A stretch of 64,000 nt of DNA from Panagrolaimus kolymaensis (taxonomy: Eukaryota > Nematoda > Chromadorea > Rhabditida > Panagrolaimidae), in NCBI GenBank assembly GCA_028622995.1, contig JAJQJQ010000019.1:2728001-2792000 (forward strand), in the 5' to 3' direction. Numbering within the stretch: the stretch's first letter is position 1; each line of letters starts with the position of its first letter. Below, in pieces: positions 1 to 13,062 of this stretch. The notes beneath the pieces are model-generated. The model searched no databases. It worked only from the letters and a program-made list of their open reading frames with translations, and had not been told where the DNA came from. The translations under genes were made by a program, and so were the position numbers.

Positions 1-22
1 CTCATTGGTTTTCAATTTTTAG

Positions 23-435
23 CCATTCATAATCAATTCAAATAAAGGTGGAATTCTTGAACTTACTAATGGATACGATGATCAATGGCTAGCTGTACGA
101 ATTTTAACTCGAACTCCTAAAACTTATAATATTTCACCACAAAAACTTTTGATTCCACCAAGTCGAAAACTTTCTGTATGTTTCTTTTAATGCTTTTCAC
201 ATTTTCATCCTCATCAATTCTCCTTTTTTAGGCTTTAATCGAATTGAATCAATCAACATCAAAAGAAATGTCAAGCAAAACTTTGGATAATGCATTATTG
301 ATTGAATTTTATCCAATTGGAAATCGAACACCTTTCTTCACTTGTAATCAACCATGGATAAAGCCTTATATTTGTGATAGAAATATTTGGAAACATAAAG
401 TTGTATTGGTATTTTATGAAAATGTAACAGAATAA
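23..435 (+). CDS. MSP-domain protein, 3' part only
   Basis: Two exons are visible, 23-178 and 233-435, joined by a short GT-AG intron (gtatgt...tttttag) with the frame continuous, ending in TAA. The 5' part lies outside the window; the first base follows a TTTTTAG acceptor. The 118 or so residues have the beta-rich pattern of a Major Sperm Protein domain: a start of PFIINSNKGGILELTN, then LAVRILTRTPKTYNISP and LLIPPS, matching the family pattern in which strands are followed by a 'kttapkry.v.P..g.i.P' segment. In the family this fold is used by sperm cytoskeletal proteins and by VAP-type membrane-contact proteins. Nothing visible tells which applies here. The gene converges on the aspartyl-tRNA synthetase gene, leaving about 245 bp between the stop codons. 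Confidence 0.65.
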
Positions 436-681
436 AGATAACTGATATTGTAAAAAAAATTTGTTTTGTAAACTTTAGGATCATTTGGCAAGCTAATACA
501 TGGTTAACCTTATTGTTTGTTATGCGAGACAAGTAAACACACTTTCAAATTACGATAAAAATACTTTATTAACAAAGCTAATAGACATGAAAAAATAAAT
601 TTATAATACTTTAATTTAAAACAATAACAAAAATTATGAGAAGAGCAAAAACATAGTAAACTTGATTCTTCTTTGATAAGA

Positions 682-2479
682 TCATGGTGTTAAGCGTTTT
701 GGATCACGTGGGAAGAGCGAAGAAAGTCGAATATTTCCAGTTCCAAGGAAGAGCATAGTAACACGTTCAAGACCAATTCCACCGCCAGCATGTGGAGGAC
801 AGCCATATTTGAAAGCATCAATGTATGATTGAATTTTATCAAGTTCAACTTCATGCAGCTTTGCTCTTTCAATAAGTAGTTGAGGATCATGAATACGTTG
901 AGCACCAGAGAGAATTTCTTCACCTAAAAATGCAAAAGGTAATAAAGCTACAAGTAAAGAAGGAAAAGGTTTACCTCGCATAAACATATCATAACTATTG
1001 GAATAACGTGGATCAACTGGATCAGGCATAGTGTAAAATGGACGAACAGCAAGAGGAAATTTGTCAAGTACATAAAAATCAGTTTTGTACTTCTCACGAA
1101 CAATTTTACCAAGCATTTTTTCATTTGCAGTTGAGAGATCTTCTTCTTCACCTTGTTGAATACCAGCTTCACGAAGGAGTTTGACACCATCAGCGAAATG
1201 CAAAATCAAAGGTTCTTCAGTAAAGATAAAAGGTTCAGATGGATATTGTTTGCGAACGGTTTCAATTTCAGTTGGATACTTTTCTTGAAGATGTTTGAAT
1301 ATTCCAATAAGAAGATGACCAATAGTTTCAACAACTTCATGATAATGGAAGTTGAAAGCCATTTCAAGATCAAGCCCAATGAATTCAGTCATATGTCGAT
1401 GAGTGTTGGAATCTTCAGCACGAAATACGGAACCAATTGTGAACACTTTTTCAAAATCACCAGCAATAGCCATTTGTTTGTAAAGTTGAGGAGATTGTGC
1501 AAGATAAGCAGATCGTTTGAAATAAGTTACTTCGAAGACATTTGCACCACCTTCACTTGCAGCTGAGATAATCTTTGGAGTATGGATTTCGATGAAACCT
1601 TTTTGAATCAAATCATTACGAAAAGCAGCACAGATACCAGCTTGAATGGCGAAAATTCCATGATTTGTTGCAGTTCGAATATCAAGTACACTAAAAAGTA
1701 AGAAAATAAGAAAAGTAAAGAAAGCATTAACCAACCGATTATCAAGTCGAGTATCTAAGTTGACAACAGAGAGTTCATTTGATTCATCAGCAGCACGAGA
1801 TGCATCTTCAATTTGTAGAGGTAGACGAGGTTCAGATGCAGACACGATGAAGAATTGCTGAAGATGGAGTTCAACATTTTGTTGACTGCAAGATGTGATT
1901 TTTTGGTCTGTCTTCTTGATGATACCAGCAACATCAACAATGGATTCCTAAAAAATACAAAAAGTTATTATATTTATGTTTAATCAAAAAGAACATACTT
2001 TTGATGCTTTCTCCACAAATTTGATCATTTCTTTGCTAACATTGTCTTTTCCAGCAAAAGCAGCAACTTGAACAGTAGAAATTTGTTGACGAATCACGAC
2101 AAAACATGTTTTTCCTTTGACACGAGAAGTGTGCAATCTTCCACGAATCCAAACTTCTTTACCATCATAAGTTTCATCGAGTTTCATCACAGGTACAAAT
2201 TCTATATTCTTTCGTTCTGTTGATTGCACGAGTCCATAGCTTCCATATTTTCCTTCAGAGATATCTTCTTCTTCTTTTGCAGTTGTTTGAGTTTCTGCTT
2301 GATTTGTTTGTGAATCCTGTAAATAATAATAATTCATTAACTGTTGATGGATGCAATGAAATAACTACCTTCTTGAGTTCAGCTTTCTTCATTTGTTTTG
2401 CAAGTTTATTGAGTTCTTTCTTGGAGAGCTTCTTCTCCTCATTTGATCCTTCAGGAATATTTGCAGCTTCCGTCGACAT
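682..2479 (-). CDS. dars-1: Aspartyl-tRNA synthetase, cytoplasmic
   Basis: Five minus-strand exons (2369-2479, 1999-2316, 1736-1947, 975-1690, 682-923) sum to 1599 nt, giving 532 residues, close to the roughly 500 of animal cytosolic AspRS. The product charges tRNA-Asp with aspartate. Order of parts: a Lys/Glu-rich N-terminal extension (residues 1-70), an OB-fold anticodon-binding domain ([20 protein letters not shown]), then the class II catalytic core. Core motifs seen are [16 protein letters not shown], motif 2 ([15 protein letters not shown]), the aspartate-site segment [14 protein letters not shown] with [10 protein letters not shown], and motif 3 ([15 protein letters not shown]). It ends in the conserved [10 protein letters not shown]. 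All four introns have GT-AG borders and consistent phases. The start at 2479 is the first ATG of the open frame. No defect is seen. Confidence 0.97.
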
Positions 2480-5400
2480 GATGTTGAACCAATATTTGAG
2501 TAACTAAAAGTGAATAAGATTATTGGAACATTTGATGAGTAACATGAAAAGAAAATGTTTATATGAGTGAAAATTACAAAACGCATACTAACATTGAGGC
2601 AATATTACATCATTGTCTTTAATAAAACTATGGCTATAAAAAGGTGATAAAAGTTATATCAGTTGGTGAGGAGGCTGATTTTAAGGAAATGAGGAATAAA
2701 ATACGGGCAATAAACAAAGGTTTAGAGAGAGGAAAAAGGTAAAAATATTGATGAACGATTGTTAAACATTTGAGGATATCAATCAAAAAAAAAGATGGAG
2801 GAAGAGTTCTCGTTCTATCTCGCACATACACGATAGATATTATTGGTTCGTTGCAAGAATAAAAACATACATAAAAAGCAAATTTTTTTTGTTTGGAGGA
2901 AGAGGAAGATGAAGAACCTCAACTAAAAGCTGTAAATAAATTTTTGTTGTTGATTAAAGTGGAGAAACAAAGAAAGGTTTGCACAAATTTTTATTTAACA
3001 AAAAATATATTTTTTCTATTGATTACGTTTGTTAGCTTATGGAAAAGGTGTGAGATAAAATCTGTGAACACATAAAAGTAAAACTTTGGAAGTTGTTTTT
3101 TTTCATTTCGATTTTTTCTGTTATCACAAACACAGCTTTTATTAATTTTTTGACGCTTTATAAATATGGTGAATTCAGATTAGTGGACAAGCCTTTTACA
3201 GCGTTTAAATTCGGCATTGTTGAAGTTAAATTTAATTTTGAGATTTCAATCCAGCATTTTTCTTAAATTACAGTATTTTTATTAATCCAAGATGTCTTTT
3301 GCAGATTCATTTATCCAAGCCATTCCATTATCCATCAATTTCAATTTTGAGGCTGTCAATTTATAAATAAAGTTTAAAAACGATCTTTCAAGATGACAAT
3401 TTTAGGATTAACTCTTTTTTTTTTATTGCCCTTTGATGGTTTTTTTATTGGTTCAAAAGGATTAAGAAAATTGCCTCTATCTCTACAAAAATTAAGTATC
3501 CGTAATATTTTTTGGTTTATTTAAATTGATGACCACCGTTTTAGAGACTTCTTTTTTGTCTCAAACAATCTTCTTCTGAAAAGTGCCAAATCTCAAATAT
3601 AACTTTTCCTTTTCTCGGGAAAATGGTTTCAGAATTAATGCATATCAAAGTTAGTAAAAAAAACTTCCTTTTTTGCCACTTTTTTTTTGTGGTTGAATGG
3701 AAAAAAATAATGAATAAGTTATAATAATATTATTACAATGATGAGATTGGTTTTGGCAGAGCTAAAGCACAGCAGATACACAAGCAAAAAAAAAATGAAT
3801 GAAATTTCTAAGAACAACGAACGAATGAAGGAAAGAATATCCATTTTCAGAGGCAAGCAGGAATAGATTTTATTTTTTTGAACTAAAAAAAGGAACCGCA
3901 AGCAAGACAGGAAAATGAAAAAATGAAACAAAATGCCTAAAGGGTTTTTGTGATGTAAACACAGATTTGAATGCTTTGGAACAGTTTGAGATTGAAGATG
4001 CCGTTTGGAATACCCGGAACTTGTTGCTCCCAGAAAATATAATAGACTAACAAAAAAATTTATATTTGTTTTATTTCTTTTTTTTGAAATCCAAAACAAA
4101 AAAAAATTTTGTTGCTTTAAAAAGAGTCTTTTCAATCCTCTAAAAAAACATGAAGTGTTCGTTTTTGAGACTAGAGGAGATAAGCATTCCATTAGAGTTT
4201 ATATGGATTAAGAAAAAATATTTGATTCATTTTTTCCATCTCTTTTAAAATTCTCATAATCGCCCAAAGAAAGAAAAGGAAAAAAGCTTTCAAAATTCAC
4301 TGATATCATTCCACTTGAATGACTTGATGAAATTCAGCGATGATGACGATGGCATTTTTTTCTCTCCATATTCTCATTGACTTTTGTTTTGCAAAAAAAG
4401 CAAAGATTTTTCTTATGAGTTTTTTTTTCTTCTGAGTACACTTGTTTTTTTTTACTTTGTTTATGCTTTTTTTATGAAAAAAAAAATTATTAATATTAAA
4501 AGTTGATTGCAAAAAAAAAATATGAAAATGAAATCCGAGAAAAAAAAAGCATATTACGAGGTTGCTCTTGGACTTCTCGATGCAAAAATAAAATGAAAAA
4601 AAAAATTTTTTATTGATTACAAAATTCTACAGTATTTTTAAATATATAAAATTGGCATTAAAAATCTCTCTCACTTTTTTTTTCTTTTAAAAAACCTCCA
4701 AAACAAATTACAAATTTTATTGGAGCTTAAAAAAGCCTTTTAAAATTCTTTTTATTCCCATTTATTTTTTAGTAAAGCCCTTTTTTGCCGTTGTTCTTTT
4801 TTTCCTACGTTTTTTTACTTACTCGAAGAAAAAAAAATAAGGAGAAGAAGAGTTTTATTACATCGTCGCCATTGATGTTGGAAAAAATAACAACAACAAG
4901 GACCCAATAATAAGATTTAAATTTTTTTACTCATTGTTTTCTAATCCTCCTTCATTTTCGCTTCTTTCGTTTCCGCCGCCCACAATAACATTTTCTTTTT
5001 TGACCTCTTTCAAAAAAATTTAATGTAAGTTAACTTTTGTGCCAAATTGAGTAAGGAGTAGCTGCGCTGATATTTCTCATCCTCCTTCTTTTATTTATTT
5101 TTTTGGGACTTGTGAAACAAAAAATTAATGGTCAAAGTATTTTTTGATGTTTTTAATACTTTTTTTGAAGACGACGATTAAGGAAAGGAGAAAAACCATA
5201 AAATTAAGACATGGTTTTTTTTTGAAAGGAGAATATAAAAATTTAAATCTAAGGTTGTCCCATAAATTTTATTTTAAAATTATTGCTATGTTTTTTTAAA
5301 CAGAAAAGGGATTATATATATATATAAAAAAGTAATTTTTTTTTGTATGTAATCTATTTGGTGTTTGAATTTTTTCTAAAAAAAAGATCGTCTACTTCTT

Positions 5401-8400
5401 TGCTAAAATTCAAAAAAAGAGATGGCTTTGGAAATGACGTTATGGTTTTGATTTGTCTCTTTGTTTTTATTGTATTTTTTCAGTTTTGGATCCTTATGAC
5501 CTTTAAAAGTATCGAATTAAATTCGAGCTTCAAAATAAAAACTTAACTTCTAATCTTTAGTTTTTTTTTCTTCTAAATCTCTCGAGTTCATTCATGTTTG
5601 ATCGAATATAATAAGTTTCAATTTCAACTTCTTTTTTTTAAAAGTTTTTTTGTATCTTTTTTCAAAACAATCTTTACCCCAACATTAGTTGTTGCAATTT
5701 CAAACAACTCCAAAAAAGTATTATTTCTTGAAATTTGATTTCTTTTCTTTTTCTTCACATATCCAATGTTTTTAATAAGGACACTCCTTGAAATTTCTTG
5801 TTTTTATGTATTTATTTGAAGCATATTTTTATTTTTCTCATCACAAGCAAAACAAAAAATAAAATAAAAGCTCAAGTATCTTCCTGCAGTGTTCTTACTC
5901 GCGCCGCACCCGCGCCGCGCCGGCGCGCGCCGGCGCGCGCCAGCTGGCGCGTGGCGCGGTGCTTGGCGCGGCTTTTCAGAAATCCGATGCTCGACGCGGC
6001 GCGTGGCGCGAGAAAAATTAAAAAAAATTTTTAAAATTTTAAAATGCTTGGATTTTCCAGAAAAAAATTGATTTAATCTTAGTAAAACCTCAAATATAGC
6101 GTTATTTTAAGTATATCTTACTAAATAAATAAAAAAGTTAATGTTTTTGGTCATTATTTAAATTTTTTTTCTGGCGCGTGGCGCGGCGCTGGTGCTCAAA
6201 ATTTTAAAGGCTGGCACGTGGCGCGGTGCCTGGCGCGGTTTTTCATTTTTCTGGCGCCCGGCGCGGCGCTTGGCGCGACCAAAAGGCAAAGTAAGAACAC
6301 TGATCTTCCTTCATAATTTTTCTGAAAAATAGTATCTTTTTTATTATAAAAGAGCAAAAGTAAAAAAAATTATATAAGGCTAAAAAGTGAGAAAAGTCAC
6401 ACAGTAAAAAGTGAAAAATCTTCTCATCTCATATTTCCTTCTTCACCCGTTCGTTTATTTATTCGTTCGTTATTGGTTTCACTCATTTTTCTCTCTCTTT
6501 GGTTTGTTTGATGACACTTTTTCTTGGTTGATTCCTTGACTTTTATTTAACAATTATTATTACTTTTTTATTATTTATTTTTAATTTTCATGAATATATA
6601 TTTATTTTATTTATTTATTTTTCGCATGAATAAAATTATTATATTTAAAATTTGTATAGTTTTTTATAAAGGTTTTGGAGGTGTGAGAAGGTCGCGATCA
6701 GAGTTGTTGTACCATCTAGCAAAGAAATAATATTTTTTTTTTGATGAATCCCTTTTTTATTTTTAAAACCTATAAACTTTTTTTTCGTTTTTCTTCATAA
6801 ATTTTTAAAGTTCTAAAAGAAACAATTTTTCAAAGTGTCAATTGAATTTTATATCGAAGCAAAAAAAAGATAGGTTAGGCGGAAATGAAATTTGTTATAA
6901 AAAAAAAGATGTTTTATCAAGATGAAAAATAAATAAATAAAAAACACCCGAATCAATGCCTTTTAGAAAAGGAGAAAGAAAGAATCATGAAATTTAGTAG
7001 CTGCGTCATTTTTTTTCTTGAACTCGAAAATTCTTTATTTTAATAATCCTCGAAGATATGATTCTTCTGATTTATGAAATACATTAAGAAATTAAAGATT
7101 ATTCCCTTTTCATCGTCCAAGAATCGTACTCTTTTTCTTCTTTTTCTTTCAAACTCTTCTTTTATAAATTTTTATTGAAAGAAGAGCTCAAATAGATAAA
7201 ATTCAATTTAGCTTTAGCAACCCAAAAAAATAAATAAATATTCCATTATTTTTATTTTTATTTTTTTCAATTTCATCCGAGTTTTTATTTGCCAATCTCC
7301 AAATTTTCTTAAACCTGGAACCATTTTTTTTTACTCTCAATTTTTTTTTATTTTCATATAAAATTACTTCGAAAAAAACAAGTATGTATTATTTTATTTT
7401 TCTTATTTTCTGCTTCTTCATTCACGTGAACCTCTCTGTCTATCTCTCAATTTTTTTTGTTGGATGCAATTTTTTGGGTTAAAGCCTCCTTGAAATTTGT
7501 TGTTCCATCTTTTCTCCTTCTCCTTCTATTTTTCGGCTTTCATTTCCATTATTTCCACCATCGACAGCGCGCATCTTCGTTTTCATTTTGCTTTCAAGCT
7601 TTTTTTTTTCTCTCTCATCATTTTCACTTATTTTTCACTTAGTTTTTTAAAAGAAAAGTTAAAAACTTTCTGCAAAAAAAAAATAAAGCTCGACGACTTT
7701 CCTAGCTTCATTTTTTTTTTTGGGGAAGTAAATAATTGGTTTTTTCTTCTTTCGTTTTGGACAATGACGAAACCCTCTAAAAAAAGTATGTTCTACCGAT
7801 GGAAAATGGAAACACAGGAAATTAAAAGCATTTCCTTAAACATGAGTTATTATTTTACGTTTGTTTCTTGCTGCTTCCACACTCGGTTTATCATATGTTA
7901 TTTTGTTTTGTTTTTTGTATGTATGTAGCAAATAAAAAAAAAACATCATAATTATTTACAAAAAATATCGAAACACAATAGCTTTTTTCCGGTTCATTTT
8001 TTGGGAGGAAGAATACGATAGCTCATTTTTGTTTTTATTTTTTGTGTCATTATTAATTATTCACCACCAGTTTTTTTTTGTTTTAAAGCTTCCTTATTGT
8101 AAAGCCCTTCAGATTTTAAAATTGTTTAGCTATGGTGTCTGAAACTAATAAGAAACGTGTACTTGTTTTTTTAACTTAAGCACTTATCAGCAGCATAATC
8201 TGAGAATTTTAACCTTTCCAAACTCCACTAAAATAGTTAATTTTTTTTCTTCTCCATTTTTTAAACATTTTTTTTACATATAATTTGACTTACGTATTTT
8301 TGTTGCCAATTTTTCCTGTATCTTTCCTAAGCATTAAAAGTTTCGTGATTTCATTAAAAAACAGAAAACAAAAAACAGATTGATTTACATATGTAAAAGG

Positions 8401-8563
8401 GCACCACTCATATTACTCTTCTCTTCTTTTTTTTTTATCATATGTACTTTTCGTGTAAATTTTGCTTTTTGATAAACTTTTTTTCCACTCAAAGTTAACT
8501 TTTATTTTTTTTTTCAATTTATTTCCATTTTTAGAAAGAAAAAAAAGGAAGGAATGTGATATC
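2480..8563. other. 6-kb gene-free AT-rich intergenic stretch
   Basis: This lies between two divergent genes (aspartyl-tRNA synthetase and the Cys-loop channel). It is filled with poly-A/poly-T runs and low-complexity pyrimidine tracts. Open frames here (for example 3719-4192 minus and 7497-7928 plus) are Phe/Lys/Ile-rich translations of homopolymer runs and look non-coding. The only structured feature recognised is the GC-rich transposon at 5886-6302. The part next to 8.5 kb presumably holds the channel gene's promoter, but no specific site can be named. CAGTT occurs only about three times here, which makes the stretch a useful control for the arrays described elsewhere. Confidence 0.7.
5886..6302. 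mobile_element. hAT-type non-autonomous DNA element (MITE)
   Basis: The element starts (G)CAGTGTTCTTACT at 5886-5899 and ends AGTAAGAACACTG at 6290-6302, a perfect 13-bp terminal inverted repeat. It is flanked by an 8-bp direct repeat ATCTTCCT (5878-5885 and 6303-6310). An 8-bp target duplication with CAGTG-type termini is the hAT superfamily signature. The extra G at the left end makes the ends slightly asymmetric. The interior codes for no transposase. Two blocks (5898-6012 and 6171-6280) consist of GGCGCG/GCGCC-rich repeats that are largely self-complementary, around an AT-rich centre. Base composition is strikingly unlike the roughly 75% AT surroundings. It was presumably mobilised by a transposase encoded elsewhere. 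Confidence 0.8.
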
Positions 8564-8566
8564 ATG
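8525..8566 (+). promoter_or_regulatory. Probable trans-splice acceptor and start-stop mini-uORF
   Basis: A TTTTTAG acceptor ends at 8534, 29 bases before the channel start codon, as expected for spliced-leader addition. In the resulting leader the first ATG (8554-8556) is followed immediately by TGA (8557-8559), a minimal start-stop uORF. The main start ATGATG follows at 8564. Inference: the start-stop element may lower translation of the channel mRNA. Confidence 0.45.
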
Positions 8567-11500
8567 ATGCTGCTTAAAAATATAAATAACTGCTACTGCT
8601 TTTCAATAATATTAATCTTTACAATATTTTTTATTTATCCAATTTTTTGTATTCCATCTTCTTCTTCATCGAATAATAATAATCATCATCATTATAAAGA
8701 TTCTCGGCCATCACTTAAATCAACTTTGATTGCGGAACATTCGCGTAAAACTCATAAAGATTATCGAATTTTAAGTAATGGAGAAAGTAATAGCATAGAA
8801 AATATTTTAAACCAACAACAAGAGCAACAAGAACAAAATATTGAAACTTTTGCTCAACGATCTCATCGACGAGCATTTGAAGAAGCTTCAGGCCAAGATG
8901 GTTCGCGAATGCCCATTCCCATGCCAGTTTTAAGTGACGATGAAGAAGAAACCCTCGCTTCTTTCGAAGATAAAAAGAATCCATTTTTAATTCCAAATTT
9001 TGATGAAAATTATAAAACTCATTCAATTTGTGAAGAATGGAATTCAGGCCAACAAGGAAATAATGTAAATCTTGAATGGACGGAATCCGCAGATAGATTA
9101 TTGAGAATTATTGGAAATGGAGTAGTTAAAAATGGTTATAATATGTTTATGGCGCCTGGGGCTTCCCAAAAAGTTCCCACCAATGTTTCTGTGGCAGTTT
9201 ATATCGAGTCCATGTCTTCATTTCGTGCACAAACAATGGATTATGAAGTTGATATGTATTTAGCTATGGGTTAGTTTTGCTATGGAAGAAGAAGTTTAAT
9301 AAAAGTTACTTTTTGCAAATTTGGAAACTAAAAATTAATTTTTTATCTATGAAATTTTTTGATCTCAGAAAAATCGAAAACAAAATTTTTTCTTCGGTGT
9401 TCAAAAATGCATAAACCTTTCAAGTTGAAACAACTTTTTTTGTTTCGTGGCTTCAAGGAAAACTTTTTTTCGTGCTGATAAGCCTAATTTTAAATTTGCA
9501 CTTTAAAATCCTTTTTTTAGCTTTCCAAAAAAACTTAAATAATTTTCAATTTAGGATTCCCAAAAAATAAATAATTTTTGTGTTGAAATAATTTTGTTTT
9601 TTTATAAACTATAGAATTACCAATTTTTTTTATAGGCTGGTATGATCGCCGATTAGCTCATAATTGTACTCATCCAATTTTGGTAACACATAAATTTATT
9701 GCGGATCGAATATGGCAACCTGATTTATATTTTGTTAATAGTAAATTTGCATATTTGCAAGAAGTAACAACCCCAAATTTTATGCTCATCGTTTATCCCG
9801 ATGGCCTTATTTTTAAATCCATGCGAATTGATGTTACACTTAGTTGTATGATGGATTTAAAGCGATTTCCTATGGATAAACAAGAATGTCCCATGGTTAT
9901 TCAATCATATGCATACGTGGAAAATTTAGTGAATCTCAGTTGGCATATCGATCCTCCAACATTTCCAATAGGTTCAAATACAGAAATAAAATTAAATGAT
10001 ATGCAAATAACTAATACTCGATTTGAAAAATGTGAAGGCCCATATCCCATGTTTCGGGGTTATGGAAATTGGTCGTGTGTTCGAGGATTTATTGTTATGA
10101 AACGCTTGGTTATGTTTCATGTAATTCAAACTTACATTCCCACTGGAATGTTAGTATTTATTTCATGGATGTCATTTTGGTTGGATCCTCGAGCATCTCC
10201 AGCAAGAATAACTTTAACAATTACCACTCTTTTGACTCTTACAACGATGAGTAATGGAGCTCGACAAGATTTACCCCAAGTTGCATATATTAAAATGTTG
10301 GATTTATGGTTAAGTTTTAATCAAGGTTTAATATTTATGGTTTTATTAGAATATTCAATAGTTAGTTATTTTTTAACGAGAAGAAAATTGGATTGTGAAC
10401 ATCGTAAACCTTTATCATATTCTCCTTCACTTTGTAGTCATTTACATAAGGTAAGTAGTGCATTTCATTATAACTTTAGTAATAATTATGAAAATTTTTA
10501 AACACCAAAATAAGTAACGCCGTTATGTTTAAGAAAATATGGGTTTAATTTTAAAACAACGTTGATCAAAGTTTTTTATTTACCGGAGGTTTAAATTATT
10601 TTTCTTCAGTGTTGAAAAGAATAAAATATATTAGCTCATTTTTGTGGACGGATAAATTAATTAATTAGAAAGAATTAAAATGAATTTTTTTCCCCTTTTT
10701 TCTTACTTATAATAACGTTAACACTGATTTATTAAAAAATATAATTCAAAAAAGAAAAAAGAAAAATGCGCTATTAAAAAATTCAAAAAAAATTTAAAAA
10801 TATATGTAAGAAGATTTAATAAATCAGCCGATAAACAACAGCTTTGTATAAAAAAAATCGATGATGATGATCTTTTTTTCTTCTTCTGTGGCTGTTTTTG
10901 CAAAATTATGTATTTATGATTCATCAACACTTAAAACCAAGCCCAAAAAAAAATGTGAACGAAAAAATGATATTTTAAATGCCAGCTTTTTGGTGTTGAA
11001 AAAAAAACGCTAACATAAAAAAAATTTTACGATTTTTTTTCGTTATAAAAACTTTTCAATCGATTTACCTTTATAATTCTAGAGCGCAAGTAAAGAAGAT
11101 CTCAAACAACAAACACCACCTCAACATCAACGATTTCGGCCCCATGCGCCTGGATCTGGAGGTGCTGCAGCTGCAGGACTTGATTCCCCTTTAATTGGTG
11201 GAGGACATATTTGTGGTGGAGGAATTGCCACACCTCAAAATGGTTTTAATTGTGGAGGTATTGGTGGAGCTGTCCCGATTCCAACAGCCAATGGAACAAC
11301 TTATATGAGACAGCGACATTTTTCAATGGATAATGGACATGGAAAAGTTTCAGCACAAAATTCTAATTTTTCTATTAATCATGGAATTGGACATTGTGTT
11401 AATTCAGCAGCTGTAAGATTTTTTTCTTCTTCTAATTTTAGTTTGATTTTTTGATTTTTAAGTTTTTTATAAGTTTTTTTTGAAAACCGCTTAATTCCTT

Positions 11501-12340
11501 TTTTATTTTTATTTTTCATTTTTGCTGGATGCTACAAACCCTTGATTGATAAATCTTATGTTTTTTTTGCGCTTAAAAAAATACACCCTTTTTAGTCTTC
11601 AAAAAAATATTAACAAAAGTTTTGGATTTTTACTTTATTTTTTGCACGAAAGCTTTTATTTTTTCGTTTAAAAATTGCGAATTCACATACAAAAAAAATT
11701 TTTTAAGTCTTATTTTTTTTTTGATTCGAATAATGCTTTTTTATTTATTATTTTTCCACACTTTTTTTGTTTAAATTTTTTCAAGGCATTATGTCGTTTT
11801 GCTACTGTAAATTCTGCAAATCTTCGATATCGAGGTTCTCGACAAAGTTGGTCTGATATTGAAGCTGAAACAACTGTAAGTATTTTTTTAAACAAATAAA
11901 TAAATATTTATACCCTTTTGTTGCTTATTTTTTACTTTCGTTTTCGTGTGTTTTTTCAGAAACTTTCTTAGTTCAAAAAAGAATTTTAGTTTTGTGATTC
12001 ACTTTTATTTTGTGTTATACAATATTTAGTTTTAATGGCTTTGAGTTCCTTATTCCCTTAAATTCCCTGTATAAATTTTTTTAGGCTTTAATGGCTGCAA
12101 CCAATAATTCTAATGCTCCATATAATAAATTTGATTGGACTAAACCATGCTCAAAATGTGCATATGAAAATGAAATAGTTGCAAGAAAAATTGATCAAAG
12201 TAAGAAACAAATTTTTTGCGTTTAAAAAAGTTTATTAACTCTTAAATATTTTTTTAGGAAGCCGAATTTTATTTCCATCTGCATTCGGAATATTTTGTTT
12301 TGCATATTGGTTTTATTATGGTTATTGGGATAATCAATAA
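8564..12340 (+). CDS. Cys-loop ligand-gated anion channel subunit
   Basis: Six exons (8564-9269, 9636-10450, 11083-11412, 11786-11875, 12085-12199, 12258-12340) sum to 2139 nt, 712 residues. A hydrophobic signal segment (residues about 11-30) is followed by an unusual extension of about 120 residues rich in Ser, Asn, His and Gln, then the ligand-binding domain. The Cys-loop is present as C-X13-C (CMMDLKRFPMDKQEC), and a second cysteine pair (KCEGPYPM...NWSC) resembles the extra loop of glycine/glutamate-type chloride channels. M1-M3 follow, with PAR just before M2 (SPARITLTITTLLTLTT), the family mark of anion selectivity. The M3-M4 loop is Gly/Ala-rich, and M4 is LFPSAFGIFCFAYWFYY. It should sit in neuronal or muscle plasma membrane as part of a pentamer. 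The ligand cannot be told; GABA, glycine, amine or acetylcholine-gated chloride groups are all possible. Confidence 0.92.
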
Positions 12341-13062
12341 TAATAATAATAATAATTTGTACATACATAATTTTTTTTAAAATTATTAATTTGTTTTTTT
12401 TGTATTTAATAATAACTAACCATAATATAATTTTTTTCTTTCTAATAAATTTGCTCAATAAATTATGACTTTTAGAATTTTTCAATTTCGTGAAAAATAT
12501 ATGAATCTTCCTTGGCTTCAATTTTTTGGCCCAAAAAATTTTTTTTCTGGCATTGATAGTTTTTTTCTTCTTTAAAAGTTTTAAGTAAATTTCATAACTT
12601 TTCACACACAACTTTTATGAAAACCTCATGACCTTTTTTTAATAATAAATGAATCCCTATTTTTCTCATCAGGCAGGCTCAATGGCGTAAATGTTGTTAT
12701 GGGTTACTTTTCAAAAAACGATGATCAACTTTCTAAGAAACAAAAAAAAAGAAAAGAAGAAGAATAGAATTAAACTTGCAAAGGCATTTTTTAAAAAGAA
12801 AAAACAAAACAAAAAAAAGTGAGAAAGAATCTTTGCAATTATATTTTTAAAAGACAAAGAACAAAAACGTCAAAGAAAAATGAAGACAAAAAAGTGGGAG
12901 TTTTTAACAACAACAAACAAAAAATGGTAGAATCTTTAAAGACCCGACTCAACTCAAAAAAAAATTGCAAAGAACAAAAACGAAGAGTTTTAAACTTTTT
13001 TGTTATTTATTTTTTTTTCTCGAAAAGTTGCTTATTTGAGTTTCTAAAAAGTTTAATAAAAA
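12341..13062. other. Intergenic, AT-rich
   Basis: About 720 bp between two genes on the same strand. It holds the channel 3' UTR (short TAA/AAT repeats and poly-T) and the A-rich leader of the next gene. I see no coding exon; the open frame at 12819-13157 overlaps the next gene out of frame. Confidence 0.6.

Noticed and set aside
7497..7928. 143-codon open frame upstream of the channel gene
   Set aside because: Low-complexity Phe/Ser/Leu translation of pyrimidine runs, with no homology pattern.
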